Source: Dasania sp051277005
GTDB taxonomy: Bacteria; Pseudomonadota; Gammaproteobacteria; Pseudomonadales; Dasaniaceae
Assembly (NCBI GenBank): GCA_051277005.1
Contig: JBNMPS010000014.1
Coordinates: 1-31,689 of the forward strand
Direction of reading: 5' to 3'
DNA: 31,689 nt
A program made the position numbers and the translations under genes. Numbering within the stretch: position 1 is the stretch's first letter; each line of letters opens with the position of its first letter. The notes under the pieces are model-generated. The model searched no databases, was not told where the DNA came from, and saw nothing but the letters and a program-made list of their open reading frames with translations. Shown one piece after another: positions 1 through 8,607 of the stretch.

Positions 1-222
1 CGTTACAGGGAGCATGTGATTCATGGAATTCGCGGTTGTTTCTACACGGCCACCGAGCTTGCGCGGTTATTACAAGAGGCGAAACTCGCATTAAAACTAA
101 GCAAATTTTTACTCAAGCTGGACCGGTATCGTTTCATCGTTAGTGACAACATTGGTTATGTCTGTCGAGACCAGCAACTTGATAGACGAACTGCACGTCA
201 CACCCATGTTCTAACGGCATAG
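1..222 (+). pseudogene. IstB-like ATPase remnant (IS21-family helper), truncated
   Basis: The translated frame, open from the window edge to 222, matches the middle of IstB ATPases, the helper proteins of IS21-family transposition. Visible signatures are YTATELARLLQEAKLALKL, followed by a degenerate Walker B segment, VSDNIGYVCRDQ, where intact proteins have roughly ILDDIGYVxxDQ. The second acidic residue is lost, the expected C-terminal half is replaced by an unrelated tail, and the frame stops early. The Walker A part would lie before base 1. This is therefore an inactive relic of an insertion sequence. It could be the edge of a larger degenerate IS to the left that I cannot see. The family call is fairly safe; the boundaries are not. 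Confidence 0.7.
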
Positions 223-433
223 CCGCCGTTAGGATGAGCGATGTGGCAAAATATCGACCGGCTCACTCAGGCGATGTATTGATTGGAGGCATAACCATAC
301 TCAAAGCTGGCCATTAAGCTTAAAGAGTTGATTGAAGCGTCCTTTAAACCCAAAAACAGAAACATAACATCCCATCAAGGCGATTGATTTGTCATTGGGC
401 GCGCTGCTGGGCCCATAATTAGTGGTTATCTAA

Positions 434-823
434 CTAATATGGATGGAAGCTACCAAAGGCACCATCACCCGTTTCTGAATAGTTAAGTGGGTATCCTCGA
501 GTTTCTCTTGGCTCGAAAGTGGGTACTGCCATAGAGGAAAAATTGGGAACCAAGCCATACCTGCTATTAACGAAGGGGATCTCGCTCGGTGAACGTTTGT
601 TCAGCTGGTGTTCTAGCATCGCCTTGTTACCAAGGATATCAAGTAATCTCTGGTGTGGATTTTTTCTATCATTATTGAGTGATGTATTATCATTGGGAAA
701 AACACTTTCGGGATAAGTACAGGTCCGGCAATTTCTTTTAAGTCTCGCTGCAATCGACCCCGGCTGCGAGTGCTTACCATGTATCTGAGCCGAGCGTTGT
801 TCGTTAGTGTATCTATGCGGCAT
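434..823 (-). CDS. Orphan hypothetical protein (129 aa)
   Basis: I do not recognise this protein. The main support is a good ribosome-binding site on the minus strand (AGGAG, about 7 bases before the ATG at 823) and 129 uninterrupted codons. The product has no signal peptide or membrane segment that I can see. It is rich in Asn, Pro, Ser and Arg, with two nearby cysteines (CRTC, around residue 32) and a C-terminus rich in Gly and aromatic residues (GDGAFGSFHPY). Its neighbours are transposon relics, so it could be an accessory gene, a cargo gene fragment or a chance frame. A 65-codon frame on the opposite strand lies inside it and is probably a shadow. Confidence 0.4.
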   Translation of the reverse strand: MPHRYTNEQRSAQIHGKHSQPGSIAARLKRNCRTCTYPESVFPNDNTSLNNDRKNPHQRLLDILGNKAMLEHQLNKRSPSEIPFVNSRYGLVPNFSSMAVPTFEPRETRGYPLNYSETGDGAFGSFHPY

Positions 824-1461
<638 letters not shown>

Positions 1462-1818
1462 ATGAAAGATTACAGCTCTGATTTTACGCTACCGGAATCA
1501 ATGAATCCAGGAACCATTGCTATGCTCTATTACAAGCGCTGGACGATTGAAAAAGCATTCAATAATAGCAAAAGTAATTTCACTGAAAGGAAAGTTTGGT
1601 CATGAAATCTTAATGCGCTGAATAATCAAATGCGTTTTACTGCCATGGCGTATAACATTATGCGTATTTTTGAAGAAGAATCCAAAGCAAAGATCCCAGA
1701 ACGTATTCATCCATCCGATAAAAAAATAACAAATCTCTCGAAAAAAGACAGAATATTTCCCCGGAAAAAAGCTGCTTTGTTAACCCATTATTTTTTCATG
1801 TCAGCATTGCGCGTATAG
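1462..1818 (+). pseudogene. IS4-like DDE transposase, C-terminal remnant with internal stop
   Basis: Across one internal stop (TGA at 1603-1605) the same frame reads as the C-terminal part of an IS4-like DDE transposase. It has YYKRWTIEKAFNNSKSNF, where the YxxRWxIE segment carries the catalytic glutamate, then KVWS-stop-NLNALNNQ and MRFTAMAYNIMRIFEEE, and it ends at the TAG at 1818. The stop looks like a TGG to TGA change. The N-terminal two thirds with the first two catalytic aspartates cannot be recovered upstream. I see no terminal inverted repeats, so the element is dead. Placement in the IS4 group rests on the shape of the motif only. Confidence 0.7.
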
Positions 1819-1891
1819 GCTGATTCGCCATTCGAGCCCTACAAAGTGCAATGGTTACGGGAAGGTTGGTTATGGCCGTCATGGATAGCGT

Positions 1892-1902
1892 GGGGGGGGG
1901 GG
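1892..1902 (+). repeat. Poly-G tract (11 G)
   Basis: A run of eleven G sits 86 bases before the preferred start codon of the secreted protein at 1989. It lies inside an in-frame extension that would start at 1851. It is flanked by a short inverted repeat, CCGTCAT at 1877 and ATGACGG at 1917, so the region may be the remains of a small intergenic repeat. Runs of this length often vary in length. Confidence 0.9.
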
Positions 1903-1988
1903 CATTTAAAACCCAGGATGACGGGAATTACGGAACACTGATGGAAGATATAGGAGATTCGCCCCATACGTTTAAAGAGGCCTGCACC

Positions 1989-3062
1989 ATGAAAATAGTA
2001 ACCCTCGCACTGCTTAGCGGTGCACTTATTAACAGTTCGTTAGCGGCTGTCATTTTTGAATCAGACTTTTCTTCTGATTCGGGCTATAGCATTAGCAATG
2101 CTAACTTAGCTGATACTAATAACGCTCCCTCTGGCTGGGATAGCGTTATAGCTGAAGGAAAGTCATCCATAGAGGTCATAAGTGGGGAAGGTTTAAATGG
2201 GAAGAATGCCCTTAAACTAGCCTGGGATCCTAACCTCACTCAACCCACCATCCGGCTTATGAAGCACTTAACGGGTGATATAAATACCGGCTATGACGAA
2301 CTTTACATACGCTACCATGTACGCTTTCCCAACAACTTTAAAGCGGGTGATGGCACGTCTACGCTACCGTATTGGAAATGGGGACGCCTCTGGCAAAATA
2401 CATCTCCAACCATTAGAAGCTCATGGACTGAAAACCGTGTAGATTCACATTATGTGGTTTGGAATTTTGGAGGTAGCCCAACCTATGGTATTTATACCAA
2501 TGTTACTGTAGGCGCTAACACGGGTAATAACCTAGCATCAGGCAGTGCCGGCGGCGATCGATACAAAATTGACTATTACAATGGTATTACTGACTTTTCC
2601 CTAGCCAATGGTTTTTTCCAAAATGTAGGTAATGGCAAGTGGGATATAGACTGGTCGGCAAATCCTGGACACTTTGTCACCTACACTAACAATCAATCAC
2701 AGACATGGCATACAATTGAGTATCATATTAAATTAGCGACCAGCACGACATCTAATGATGGTATTTGGGAAATGTGGTTTGATGGTGAATATCAAGGTGA
2801 CTGGGTTCGAATAAAAGAACTTGGCGGAGCACCACCCCTTAACGGCATCCCTACTGCCAAATATGGCAGCGGATTTAACTTTTTTGTTTTCTTCGACAAT
2901 ATGACTTCCTGGAATAAGCACTGGAGTCAAGACGGAGTAGATGGCTTCATTTATGTTAATGACGTTATTGTTAGTGACTCCTATATTGGGCCAACCTATC
3001 TTGTAGGCAAAAAAGCAAGGCCTTCGCCCATCACCATGCTCGATGTAACGGTTAACCAGTAA
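1989..3062 (+). CDS. Secreted concanavalin-A-like / polysaccharide-lyase-like protein
   Basis: The 357-aa product begins with a clear Sec signal peptide: MKIV, a hydrophobic stretch, then a likely cleavage after SSLA near residue 19. The rest resembles jelly-roll, concanavalin-A-like proteins related to polysaccharide lyases. It has YDELYIRYHVRFPNNF about a quarter of the way in, many Trp/Asn/Gly-rich strands, and a C-terminal VNDVIVSDSYIGP, which in such proteins forms the last strands. Degradation or binding of an extracellular or algal polysaccharide is an inference; I cannot name the substrate or assign a catalytic residue. The start at 1989 is preferred because AAAGAGG precedes it and the signal peptide begins there. 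An in-frame ATG at 1851 would bury the signal peptide and cross a G tract. It sits alone among transposon relics, suggesting acquired DNA. Confidence 0.65.
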   Translation: MKIVTLALLSGALINSSLAAVIFESDFSSDSGYSISNANLADTNNAPSGWDSVIAEGKSSIEVISGEGLNGKNALKLAWDPNLTQPTIRLMKHLTGDINTGYDELYIRYHVRFPNNFKAGDGTSTLPYWKWGRLWQNTSPTIRSSWTENRVDSHYVVWNFGGSPTYGIYTNVTVGANTGNNLASGSAGGDRYKIDYYNGITDFSLANGFFQNVGNGKWDIDWSANPGHFVTYTNNQSQTWHTIEYHIKLATSTTSNDGIWEMWFDGEYQGDWVRIKELGGAPPLNGIPTAKYGSGFNFFVFFDNMTSWNKHWSQDGVDGFIYVNDVIVSDSYIGPTYLVGKKARPSPITMLDVTVNQ

Positions 3063-3075
3063 TTAACAGCTGACC

Positions 3076-3101
3076 CTTAACTTTTAATTTATAAAGTTAA
3101 G
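3076..3101. terminator. AT-rich hairpin after the secreted-protein gene
   Basis: CTTAACTTT and AAAGTTAAG form perfect 9-base arms around an 8-base loop, starting 13 bases after the stop codon at 3062. It is a plausible 3' end structure, but the stem is AT-rich and no clean U-tract follows, so calling it a terminator is uncertain. Confidence 0.4.
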
Positions 3102-3152
3102 AACTTCATAGCTTCTCGACCTAATTTCAATTCTTTGGCTTATTTAAACTTT

Positions 3153-3310
3153 CTATCTCCAGTTTTTCCATATCGGTTTCAAATCAAGCCTAGTGTTATA
3201 GCGCGCATTGTAGGTATAAGGGCCTTCCACTTTTTTATTATGAAAATGTGACTTAGCTCATGACCTAACCTACTCAATATTTTCTTGGTTACTGGAGAAT
3301 CTGGATTTCA
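3153..3310 (-). pseudogene. Possible degenerate relic with an HELSH metallopeptidase-type motif
   Basis: The region 3063-3409 has no intact gene. On the minus strand two overlapping frames look like one broken coding region. One reads NPDSPVTKKILSRLGHELSH, with the HExxH motif at 3248-3262. After an apparent frame change the other reads KVEGPYTYNARYNTRLDLKP and stops at 3153. HExxH is the zinc-binding motif of many metallopeptidases, and the sequence around it is compatible with M35-like proteins. The stretch is short and the motif is common, so this is a weak call; it may be coincidence. Confidence 0.25.
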
Positions 3311-3409
3311 CCTACGTTGAATTCCAGACGTTCAATAAAGGATGCCTTTATCACTGTTTTTGTAGCGTCAAAGCCACTTTTTAATAAAATTTTATGCATC
3401 TATTAGGAT

Positions 3410-4198
3410 TCAGGTCAGATCATTAAAGGCGATTAACGCCGCGGTGATTGCAACATTGAGTGATTCAACATTATTTTGCATTGGGATGATAAGTTCCTGA
3501 TCAGCCAATTTGGCGACTGCTGGGCTTACCCCCTCAGTTTCGTTGCCCAATACATAAATAGTTAACCCTGTAGCTTGATGGCTAAACAAAGATTTTTTGG
3601 CTTGCAATGATAGGGTGCAAATTTGTGCACCGTTCTCTTTAAATACTTTTAAACCTTGCTCAATTGTATCGCAGTAAATCACAGGTGTTTTAAATAAAGT
3701 TCCTGTACTAGCCTTTATAACTAATGGCGAAAGGGCGGCACAGCCTTTTTGGGGCAATAGCAAACCGTCAATATTACCCGCACATACTGAGCGAATAATC
3801 ATCCCCAAATTTTGTGGGTTGGTAATTCTATCAAGGGCAATGAGCCTAGTAGGCTTATCTTGTCGTGTACTTAAAAACTGGTCAATGGATTGATAGCGCT
3901 GTAACTGCATATCCGCAGCAACACCTTGATCCTGTTTTGAGTTTTTAGATATTCGAGATAAAGCTTTTTTATCGTGATATTGGATCTCTATGCCCCTAGC
4001 TTCAGCGGCTTGAATAATCTCAGCGATAATACCTTGAGGTTTATTAGATTCTGCTAGGTGTAACCTATAAAAAGTAATGCTCTTATCTTGCAAGGCTTCT
4101 AGAACCGGCTTTCTACCATAAATGGTTAATAAACTTTTAACAAAAGCGTGTTTTTTCTTGTATTGCTCAGAGTCAGTTCTTGGGGTGGTGGAGTTCAT
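3410..4198 (-). CDS. TrmH/SpoU-family RNA 2'-O-methyltransferase
   Basis: This 262-aa protein carries all three SPOUT-class motifs of TrmH/RlmB enzymes, which methylate the 2'-OH of a ribose in rRNA or tRNA using S-adenosylmethionine. Motif 1 is NPQNLGMIIRS at about 127-137 (catalytic-type Arg136), motif 2 is VLGNETEGVS at 216-225, and motif 3 is PMQNNVESLNVAITAAL near 239-255, which forms the knotted SAM site. The N-terminal part (YGRKPVLEAL, about 27-36) is the substrate-binding domain typical of RlmB-like members. The length is close to RlmB, but the divergent N-terminus keeps me from naming the target base. It follows the histidine kinase gene by 27 bases on the same strand and may be co-transcribed. 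The start codon is ATG and no strong ribosome site is visible. Confidence 0.85.
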   Translation of the reverse strand: MNSTTPRTDSEQYKKKHAFVKSLLTIYGRKPVLEALQDKSITFYRLHLAESNKPQGIIAEIIQAAEARGIEIQYHDKKALSRISKNSKQDQGVAADMQLQRYQSIDQFLSTRQDKPTRLIALDRITNPQNLGMIIRSVCAGNIDGLLLPQKGCAALSPLVIKASTGTLFKTPVIYCDTIEQGLKVFKENGAQICTLSLQAKKSLFSHQATGLTIYVLGNETEGVSPAVAKLADQELIIPMQNNVESLNVAITAALIAFNDLT

Positions 4199-4225
4199 AC
4201 GTTCTGTCTATTCATAGAGGAGTCA

Positions 4226-4903
4226 TTAAGGCAATGTTAATGTAAAGCAGCCGCCGTTGTCGTGGTTAGAGAGTGAAATTTCACCATACTGACCTTTGCA
4301 GCGATGAAGGCTGGCTATTTCTGCAGCAAAATACAGACCCAAATTGGTACTACCGGAGTTAAAATCAACACCGCGATCTGTATTGCTTAGATTATCGATA
4401 ATAGAGTGTGGATAGCCTCTGCCGTTATCTTTTATATTTAGCTGAATACCATCTAAGTGACGAACGCAATCAATAGTAACGCTATCTTTGGTATATTTTG
4501 CGCAATTAACAAGTATGTTGGATATAACTCCAGCAATTAAGTTTTCATCAAAATAAGCAGTTAAATTTTCTTCGCATACAATAGTTATTGAGACTTTATT
4601 GATATCAAAAAGTAACTGCTGGCTGGCAACTTGCTCTTCCAAAAAATCATAAACGTAGACCTCATCGTTGGCGATGGAAAGCTGATTATTTTCTAGACGG
4701 TAAAGGCCAAGAAGGTGGATTAACGAATGATTTATACGCGATGCCTCTCCATGAAGCACACTATAATTTCTCCGCTTTTCTTTGTCGGCCTCTTCAATAT
4801 CAATCATTTCTTCTAGGGAATTAAGGAGCATGCCTAAAGAGTTTTTAATGTCGTGTACTGATGAGGCCAGTAGCATCGAAAAGTTTAGTTTATTATTAGA
4901 CAA
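4226..4903 (-). CDS. Small soluble sensor histidine kinase
   Basis: This 225-aa protein consists only of a histidine-kinase core. A phospho-acceptor segment, SSVHDIKNSLGMLL, has His17. The ATPase domain has an N box ISNILVNCAKYT (Asn129, Asn133), a G1 box IKDNGRGYP (Asp159) and a G2-type loop STNLGLYFAAE near 185-194. There is no membrane segment and no recognisable sensor domain, so it must receive its signal through a partner or in the cytosol. The gene begins 12 bases after the TPR response regulator on the same strand, so the two almost certainly form a pair. The chosen start is a TTG with AAGAGAT upstream; an ATG nine codons further in is possible. The input signal is unknown. Confidence 0.85.
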   Translation of the reverse strand: MSNNKLNFSMLLASSVHDIKNSLGMLLNSLEEMIDIEEADKEKRRNYSVLHGEASRINHSLIHLLGLYRLENNQLSIANDEVYVYDFLEEQVASQQLLFDINKVSITIVCEENLTAYFDENLIAGVISNILVNCAKYTKDSVTIDCVRHLDGIQLNIKDNGRGYPHSIIDNLSNTDRGVDFNSGSTNLGLYFAAEIASLHRCKGQYGEISLSNHDNGGCFTLTLP

Positions 4904-4915
4904 TTGTTGATCTCT

Positions 4916-6556
4916 TTATTGTTGTGCTAGCTTTTCTAAATGGGTACTAACAGCTTGGTAACGATCATACAGCGTACTGCTTGCATCTAAATGCGAAAGT
5001 TTTTCTGCAGCCTCTCGTCCCCTTTCAACACCTCTCTTACTGGGACCATCGGCATTCATTTTTTTAACAAGCGCCAGCATAAGGTTTAAATTTAAACTCG
5101 CATTATTTGGGTAGTGCATGAGTGCTTGGTTAAATAACTGAACAGCTTTATCAAACTCTTTGTCGGCAAATAGTTTTTTACCGGTTTGGTTAAGCTCAAT
5201 AGCTTTACGTTTACCATGCGCGGTGATTGGCTCGTCAGACATGGCGTCGATTTTCATGCAAATCTCGGGGTCGTCTTTATGTTTTGCAGCGAGTTTTCTC
5301 AATAGCTCAAGTGATTTATCATCGTCGCCAATAGCCTTGTAGGTTTTTGCCATATCAAGCGTTAGTTGTACTGATCGGTCATCAACTTTGTCTATTCGCG
5401 ATTGAATCGCATTAACTTTTCCACGTGATTTTTCTGTCTCGCCCGCATCGGCATAGGCGCCAGCCTCAATAATGTCGGACTGTAAATTAATGTTTTCGTG
5501 GTTTTTATATTTTCTCCGCGCGCGCCGTAGTACTTCTTCTACGTCGTTTAAACGTTTTTTGGGTTTCTCCGTACTATTCTGCAACTCAGATGAGATGCAG
5601 CGAGCAAGCTTAAAGTGATGCTCCGGTGTTTCATAGACAGAATTATTACCTAGTCGAATAACTTTTTTATGCGCATTTTCGGCCCGCGTCCAATCATGAT
5701 TGGTTTCGGCGAGTTGAGCGAGCTTTTCTTGGCGCAAAATGGCATTAGGTGAAATTTCTGCCGCTTTCTCGAGTAAGCTTTGCGCCTCTTCTGCTTCGCC
5801 TTTGCGTGTTTTAATATCGGCCATACAGTCGTATATTTCTAAGCACTGACAGCCGCCACTGATTAATTTACCAAAAATTACCTCCGCCCCGTCTAACTCA
5901 TTTAAAGCCATCAAACTCTTGCCTAGCCCAATGGTGGCCCACTCGACATCGCGCGTATCGAGTACCTTTTTATACAATTCTTTTGCTTGGCCATATTTAT
6001 GTTTTTTGTAATAACAGCTACCCATTATACGGTGACAACGGTTTTCATATTTGTCCTGTAAATCAATCCGGGTCTTGCAAAGCTCAATGGCAAGTTCAAA
6101 ATCCAATCTATCCATTGCCGAGTTAATTTCATGCAGGGCTTCTTTTTCCAAAACCATACGGCCTAAACGTTTTTGTAAAACGCTCTGAGTGAAGGGTTTG
6201 GTTAAATAATCGTCAGGCTGATACTCCAAGGCACCGAACACCATGCTTTTGGTTGTTTCAGCGGTGATCATCATATAGAGGCTGGTTTGTTTTAGGGTAC
6301 CTTTGTAGCGCATCTCCTCCAATATTTGTTGCCCAGACCTGCCATCTCCAAGATTGTAGTCAGCTAGAATGATGTCGTATTTATTTTCTTCACACTTTTC
6401 TATGGCTTCGTCACCACTTGATGCGGTATCAATTTGCTCAACGCCAAAGTTAACAAGCATGCGTCGAATAGATCCTCGCATATCGGGATAGTCGTCTATG
6501 ATGAGAGCAGACTTTTGTTTAAATATTTTTATTAAAGCGAGCTGAGTAGATGCCAT
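4916..6556 (-). CDS. Response regulator with C-terminal TPR-like repeats
   Basis: The 546-aa protein starts with a complete receiver domain (about 15-131): acidic pair Asp21-Asp22, phospho-acceptor Asp66 in LADYNL, Thr98 in MITAE, and Lys120 in LTKPF. The remaining 400 residues are helical and contain tetratricopeptide-like repeats, for example SCYYKKHKYGQAKELYKKVL, and near the end KLFADKEFDKAVQLFNQALM. There is no DNA-binding or enzymatic output domain, so phosphorylation probably changes a protein-protein interaction. The adjacent small kinase is the likely phosphodonor. It is first in an operon with the kinase and the methyltransferase gene. The start at 6556 (ATG) lacks an obvious ribosome site. 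The binding partner and process cannot be told from sequence. Confidence 0.85.
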   Translation of the reverse strand: MASTQLALIKIFKQKSALIIDDYPDMRGSIRRMLVNFGVEQIDTASSGDEAIEKCEENKYDIILADYNLGDGRSGQQILEEMRYKGTLKQTSLYMMITAETTKSMVFGALEYQPDDYLTKPFTQSVLQKRLGRMVLEKEALHEINSAMDRLDFELAIELCKTRIDLQDKYENRCHRIMGSCYYKKHKYGQAKELYKKVLDTRDVEWATIGLGKSLMALNELDGAEVIFGKLISGGCQCLEIYDCMADIKTRKGEAEEAQSLLEKAAEISPNAILRQEKLAQLAETNHDWTRAENAHKKVIRLGNNSVYETPEHHFKLARCISSELQNSTEKPKKRLNDVEEVLRRARRKYKNHENINLQSDIIEAGAYADAGETEKSRGKVNAIQSRIDKVDDRSVQLTLDMAKTYKAIGDDDKSLELLRKLAAKHKDDPEICMKIDAMSDEPITAHGKRKAIELNQTGKKLFADKEFDKAVQLFNQALMHYPNNASLNLNLMLALVKKMNADGPSKRGVERGREAAEKLSHLDASSTLYDRYQAVSTHLEKLAQQ

Positions 6557-6585
6557 GTTTTTGTCGATATTTGTTTATGTTTAAA

Positions 6586-6607
6586 AGATATTACCTTAAT
6601 AATATCT
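6586..6607. promoter_or_regulatory. Inverted repeat in divergent intergenic region
   Basis: AGATATTA and TAATATCT form perfect 8-base arms with a 6-base spacer. They lie 30 bases upstream of the TPR response regulator, in the region shared with the divergent DUF416 gene. The layout suits an operator for a dimeric regulator, but AT-rich palindromes also arise by chance. Confidence 0.3.
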
Positions 6608-6705
6608 ATACTGATCAATATGTTACTTCAATTACCTGTTAGTATAGTTGAGTTTTATCATATTTCTTTAATTAAATTTTATTCTTTGTAAATCGGGGCA
6701 ATGCT

Positions 6706-7275
6706 TTGAACATATTTGAGAAGTTGATGGCGGCAAGTTGGCAAGACATATCATTATGTTGTGCATTAATTGAGCGGCAGCTGCCAAATTATGCCTTATT
6801 CTCACAGATATCTCATTTTGGCGATAGTCAGATACTCAGAAACGGCTTAGAGGTTGTTTGGGCAAGTTGTGCGGGGCATGAGCAGCACGTTAATTTTGAG
6901 AAGCAGCTTGAGAAGCTTGAAGTTATCACCCCTGAATTAAATAACTTTGATAATTTTGGTGTAAGGCCTGCGGTTGATTGCTGCGTATCTTTGTCGATGC
7001 TCTTTGAAGTCTGTGCAGACATGCAAGAGCTTGACGTTGCCACGTTCACAGCTGTTTATTTATCAACCATCCAAGCTTACCTTGAATTAGTGGAAAATTC
7101 GGAGATTGATGCCTCATACGATCACCCACTATTAAGTGAGGCAGAGTCGTTTTTTACTGCAGTTAGAGGTATGTTAGATGATGAATCCCTAGCTCGAGAT
7201 GTTAGGGTTAAGGCGCTAAAGGAATTTTTGAAAGGCATTAACTACAGTAATATCGGCATAGAATATACATTATAA
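6706..7275 (+). CDS. DUF416 family protein (YjaG-like)
   Basis: The 189-aa product matches the DUF416/YjaG family along its length. It has ALIERQLPNYALFSQISHFGD near the N-terminus, then LEVVWASC, NFEKQLEKLEVITPE, and GVRPAVDCCVSLSMLFE in the middle, with a helical C-terminal half. The function of this family is not established; it is a small soluble protein common in gammaproteobacteria. The start is taken at a TTG (6706), because family members have several residues before the SWQDIS segment and no ATG fits there. The first in-frame ATG is at 6727. The gene is divergent from the response regulator operon and is followed by the glutaredoxin-like gene after 33 bases, so the two may be co-transcribed. 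Confidence 0.8.
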   Translation: MNIFEKLMAASWQDISLCCALIERQLPNYALFSQISHFGDSQILRNGLEVVWASCAGHEQHVNFEKQLEKLEVITPELNNFDNFGVRPAVDCCVSLSMLFEVCADMQELDVATFTAVYLSTIQAYLELVENSEIDASYDHPLLSEAESFFTAVRGMLDDESLARDVRVKALKEFLKGINYSNIGIEYTL

Positions 7276-7308
7276 AGTAACCTTAACTATTTGTTTCTAC
7301 ATACTTTT

Positions 7309-7554
7309 ATGAACAAAATAATTCTCTACGGGACTCTCGGCTGCCACCTTTGCGATGAAGCCTACGATCTCGTAAAGCCCTTACTTTCGGCTACAGCTTT
7401 CACCATAGAGAAAGTCGACATTGCTGAAAATACAGAATTATTGTCGCTGTACGACGTGCGTATACCTGTGCTGTACAGACCCAGTTTGCAGCTTGAACTT
7501 GACTGGCCATTTGACCACGCAATCATTGAAGCTTTTTTGTCGGCAAATGCCTAG
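7309..7554 (+). CDS. Glutaredoxin-like thiol-disulfide protein
   Basis: This short 81-aa protein has the thioredoxin-fold opening KIILYGTLGCHLCDEAYDL with a CxxC redox pair (CHLC). A cis-proline segment, VRIPVLYRP, follows, and the C-terminal helix is short. This pattern fits the glutaredoxin-like DUF836 family, small cytosolic proteins presumed to reduce disulfides; the physiological substrate is unknown. The ATG at 7309 is chosen because the fold begins right after it, although the frame stays open to a TTG at 7291. The last codon region overlaps by 3 bases, in convergent orientation, with the stop of tatD. Confidence 0.8.
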   Translation: MNKIILYGTLGCHLCDEAYDLVKPLLSATAFTIEKVDIAENTELLSLYDVRIPVLYRPSLQLELDWPFDHAIIEAFLSANA

Positions 7555-8375
7555 ATCATAAAAAAACGATTGCTAGTGCCATATATTGCTTCTGCAATTT
7601 CAGCTTTATGACTACCTCGCAAATCGCAGACCGCGTCTAGCACATAAGGGAGAGTACAGGGTTCATTTCGGCCTTTCTTAATGACAACCGGCTTTATTAC
7701 TGATTTAGGTAATAAATAGGGTGCATCTGTTTCTATCATTAAGCGATCAAGCGGGATATCAGAGACAAATTCTCGTAAATGCTCTCCTCGTTTTGGGTCA
7801 CATAGCCACCCTGTAATGCCTATATGTAAATCTAGGTCGAGGTATTTAAAGCATTGCTGCTTACTTCCTGTAAAACAGTGAATTACGGCATTTACTAATT
7901 TATCTCTATAAAGTTTAATTATCTCAAACTGCTGCATGAACGCGTCCCGCTCATGCAGGAACAACGGTAGCTGAGTTTCTATGGCCATTTCAATATGCTG
8001 TTCAAAAGCTATTATTTGTTGGCTTGGGGTGGAAAAATTGCGATTAAAGTCCAGCCCTGTTTCGCCGATGGCCTTAACGCATGAATTAGCGCTCAAATCA
8101 CGTATTTGGCTCATACTATCAATAGACAGCGTTTTGGCATCGTGGGGATGAATACCAACAGTACTATATAGTAAACCAGGAAATTGCTGCGCAAGGATGA
8201 TCGCTTGCTCTGATTCGACGATATTAGTACCGGTAATGACTATTTTGTGGATCCCGGCAGCTTGGGCGTTAGCGATAACGAGCTTTATATCTTCGGCAAA
8301 GCGCTTGCTAGTAAGATTGGCTCCTATATCAAACAAAGGTATTTGTTGGGTTTCTTGAGCGGTTGCTTGTGTCAT
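7551..8375 (-). CDS. tatD: TatD family metal-dependent DNase
   Basis: TatD is a metal-dependent nuclease of the amidohydrolase-like TIM-barrel type, with 3'-5' exonuclease activity on single-stranded DNA and RNA and a role in repair of oxidative damage. Visible motifs in the 274-aa protein are FDIGANLTSKRF (15-26, the TatD-type opening rather than the HxH of YcfH), VGIHPHDAK (73-81), AIGETGLDF (102-110, metal ligand Glu105), LFLHERDAF (138-146, His141), VIHCFTGS (164-171, His166) and IETDAPYLLP (214-223, Asp217). The length is near the usual 260. The FDIG-N-LTS start favours TatD proper over the paralogues. It converges on the glutaredoxin-like gene with overlapping stop codons. The start is ATG at 8375. 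Confidence 0.88.
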   Translation of the reverse strand: MTQATAQETQQIPLFDIGANLTSKRFAEDIKLVIANAQAAGIHKIVITGTNIVESEQAIILAQQFPGLLYSTVGIHPHDAKTLSIDSMSQIRDLSANSCVKAIGETGLDFNRNFSTPSQQIIAFEQHIEMAIETQLPLFLHERDAFMQQFEIIKLYRDKLVNAVIHCFTGSKQQCFKYLDLDLHIGITGWLCDPKRGEHLREFVSDIPLDRLMIETDAPYLLPKSVIKPVVIKKGRNEPCTLPYVLDAVCDLRGSHKAEIAEAIYGTSNRFFMI

Positions 8376-8562
8376 ATTACTTGGCTACTGGTTGACGAGA
8401 TATTGTTACGTTATTCTAGCTTTGGCTGATATGCAAGCTATTGAAATTAAGTAAGTTTTACCTGGGTGGCAAGCAGTAATTGAACTACTATTAGTTCAGA
8501 CCAAAAGTGTTTATAGATAGTAATATCTCGACTACACTTACGGTTATTATCCTTAATAGCTA

Positions 8563-8596
8563 TGAGCCAGGATACCCTCCAGGCTCAAAGAAGGAA
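8563..8596 (+). promoter_or_regulatory. cheV leader hairpin next to the ribosome-binding site
   Basis: TGAGCC (8563-8568) and GGCTCA (8582-8587) pair perfectly around a 13-base loop that contains AGGA. Immediately downstream is the ribosome-binding site AAGGAAG (8590-8596), which contains a second GGA. A loop GGA plus a GGA in the ribosome site is the usual arrangement of CsrA/RsmA targets. Regulation by that family is inference. Confidence 0.4.
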
Positions 8597-8607
8597 GAAT
8601 TAAATAT

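Noticed and set aside
1851..1988. N-terminal extension of the secreted protein from ATG 1851
   Set aside because: It would place 46 residues before a complete signal peptide, crosses a G tract and lacks a ribosome site; 1989 has both signal peptide and ribosome site.
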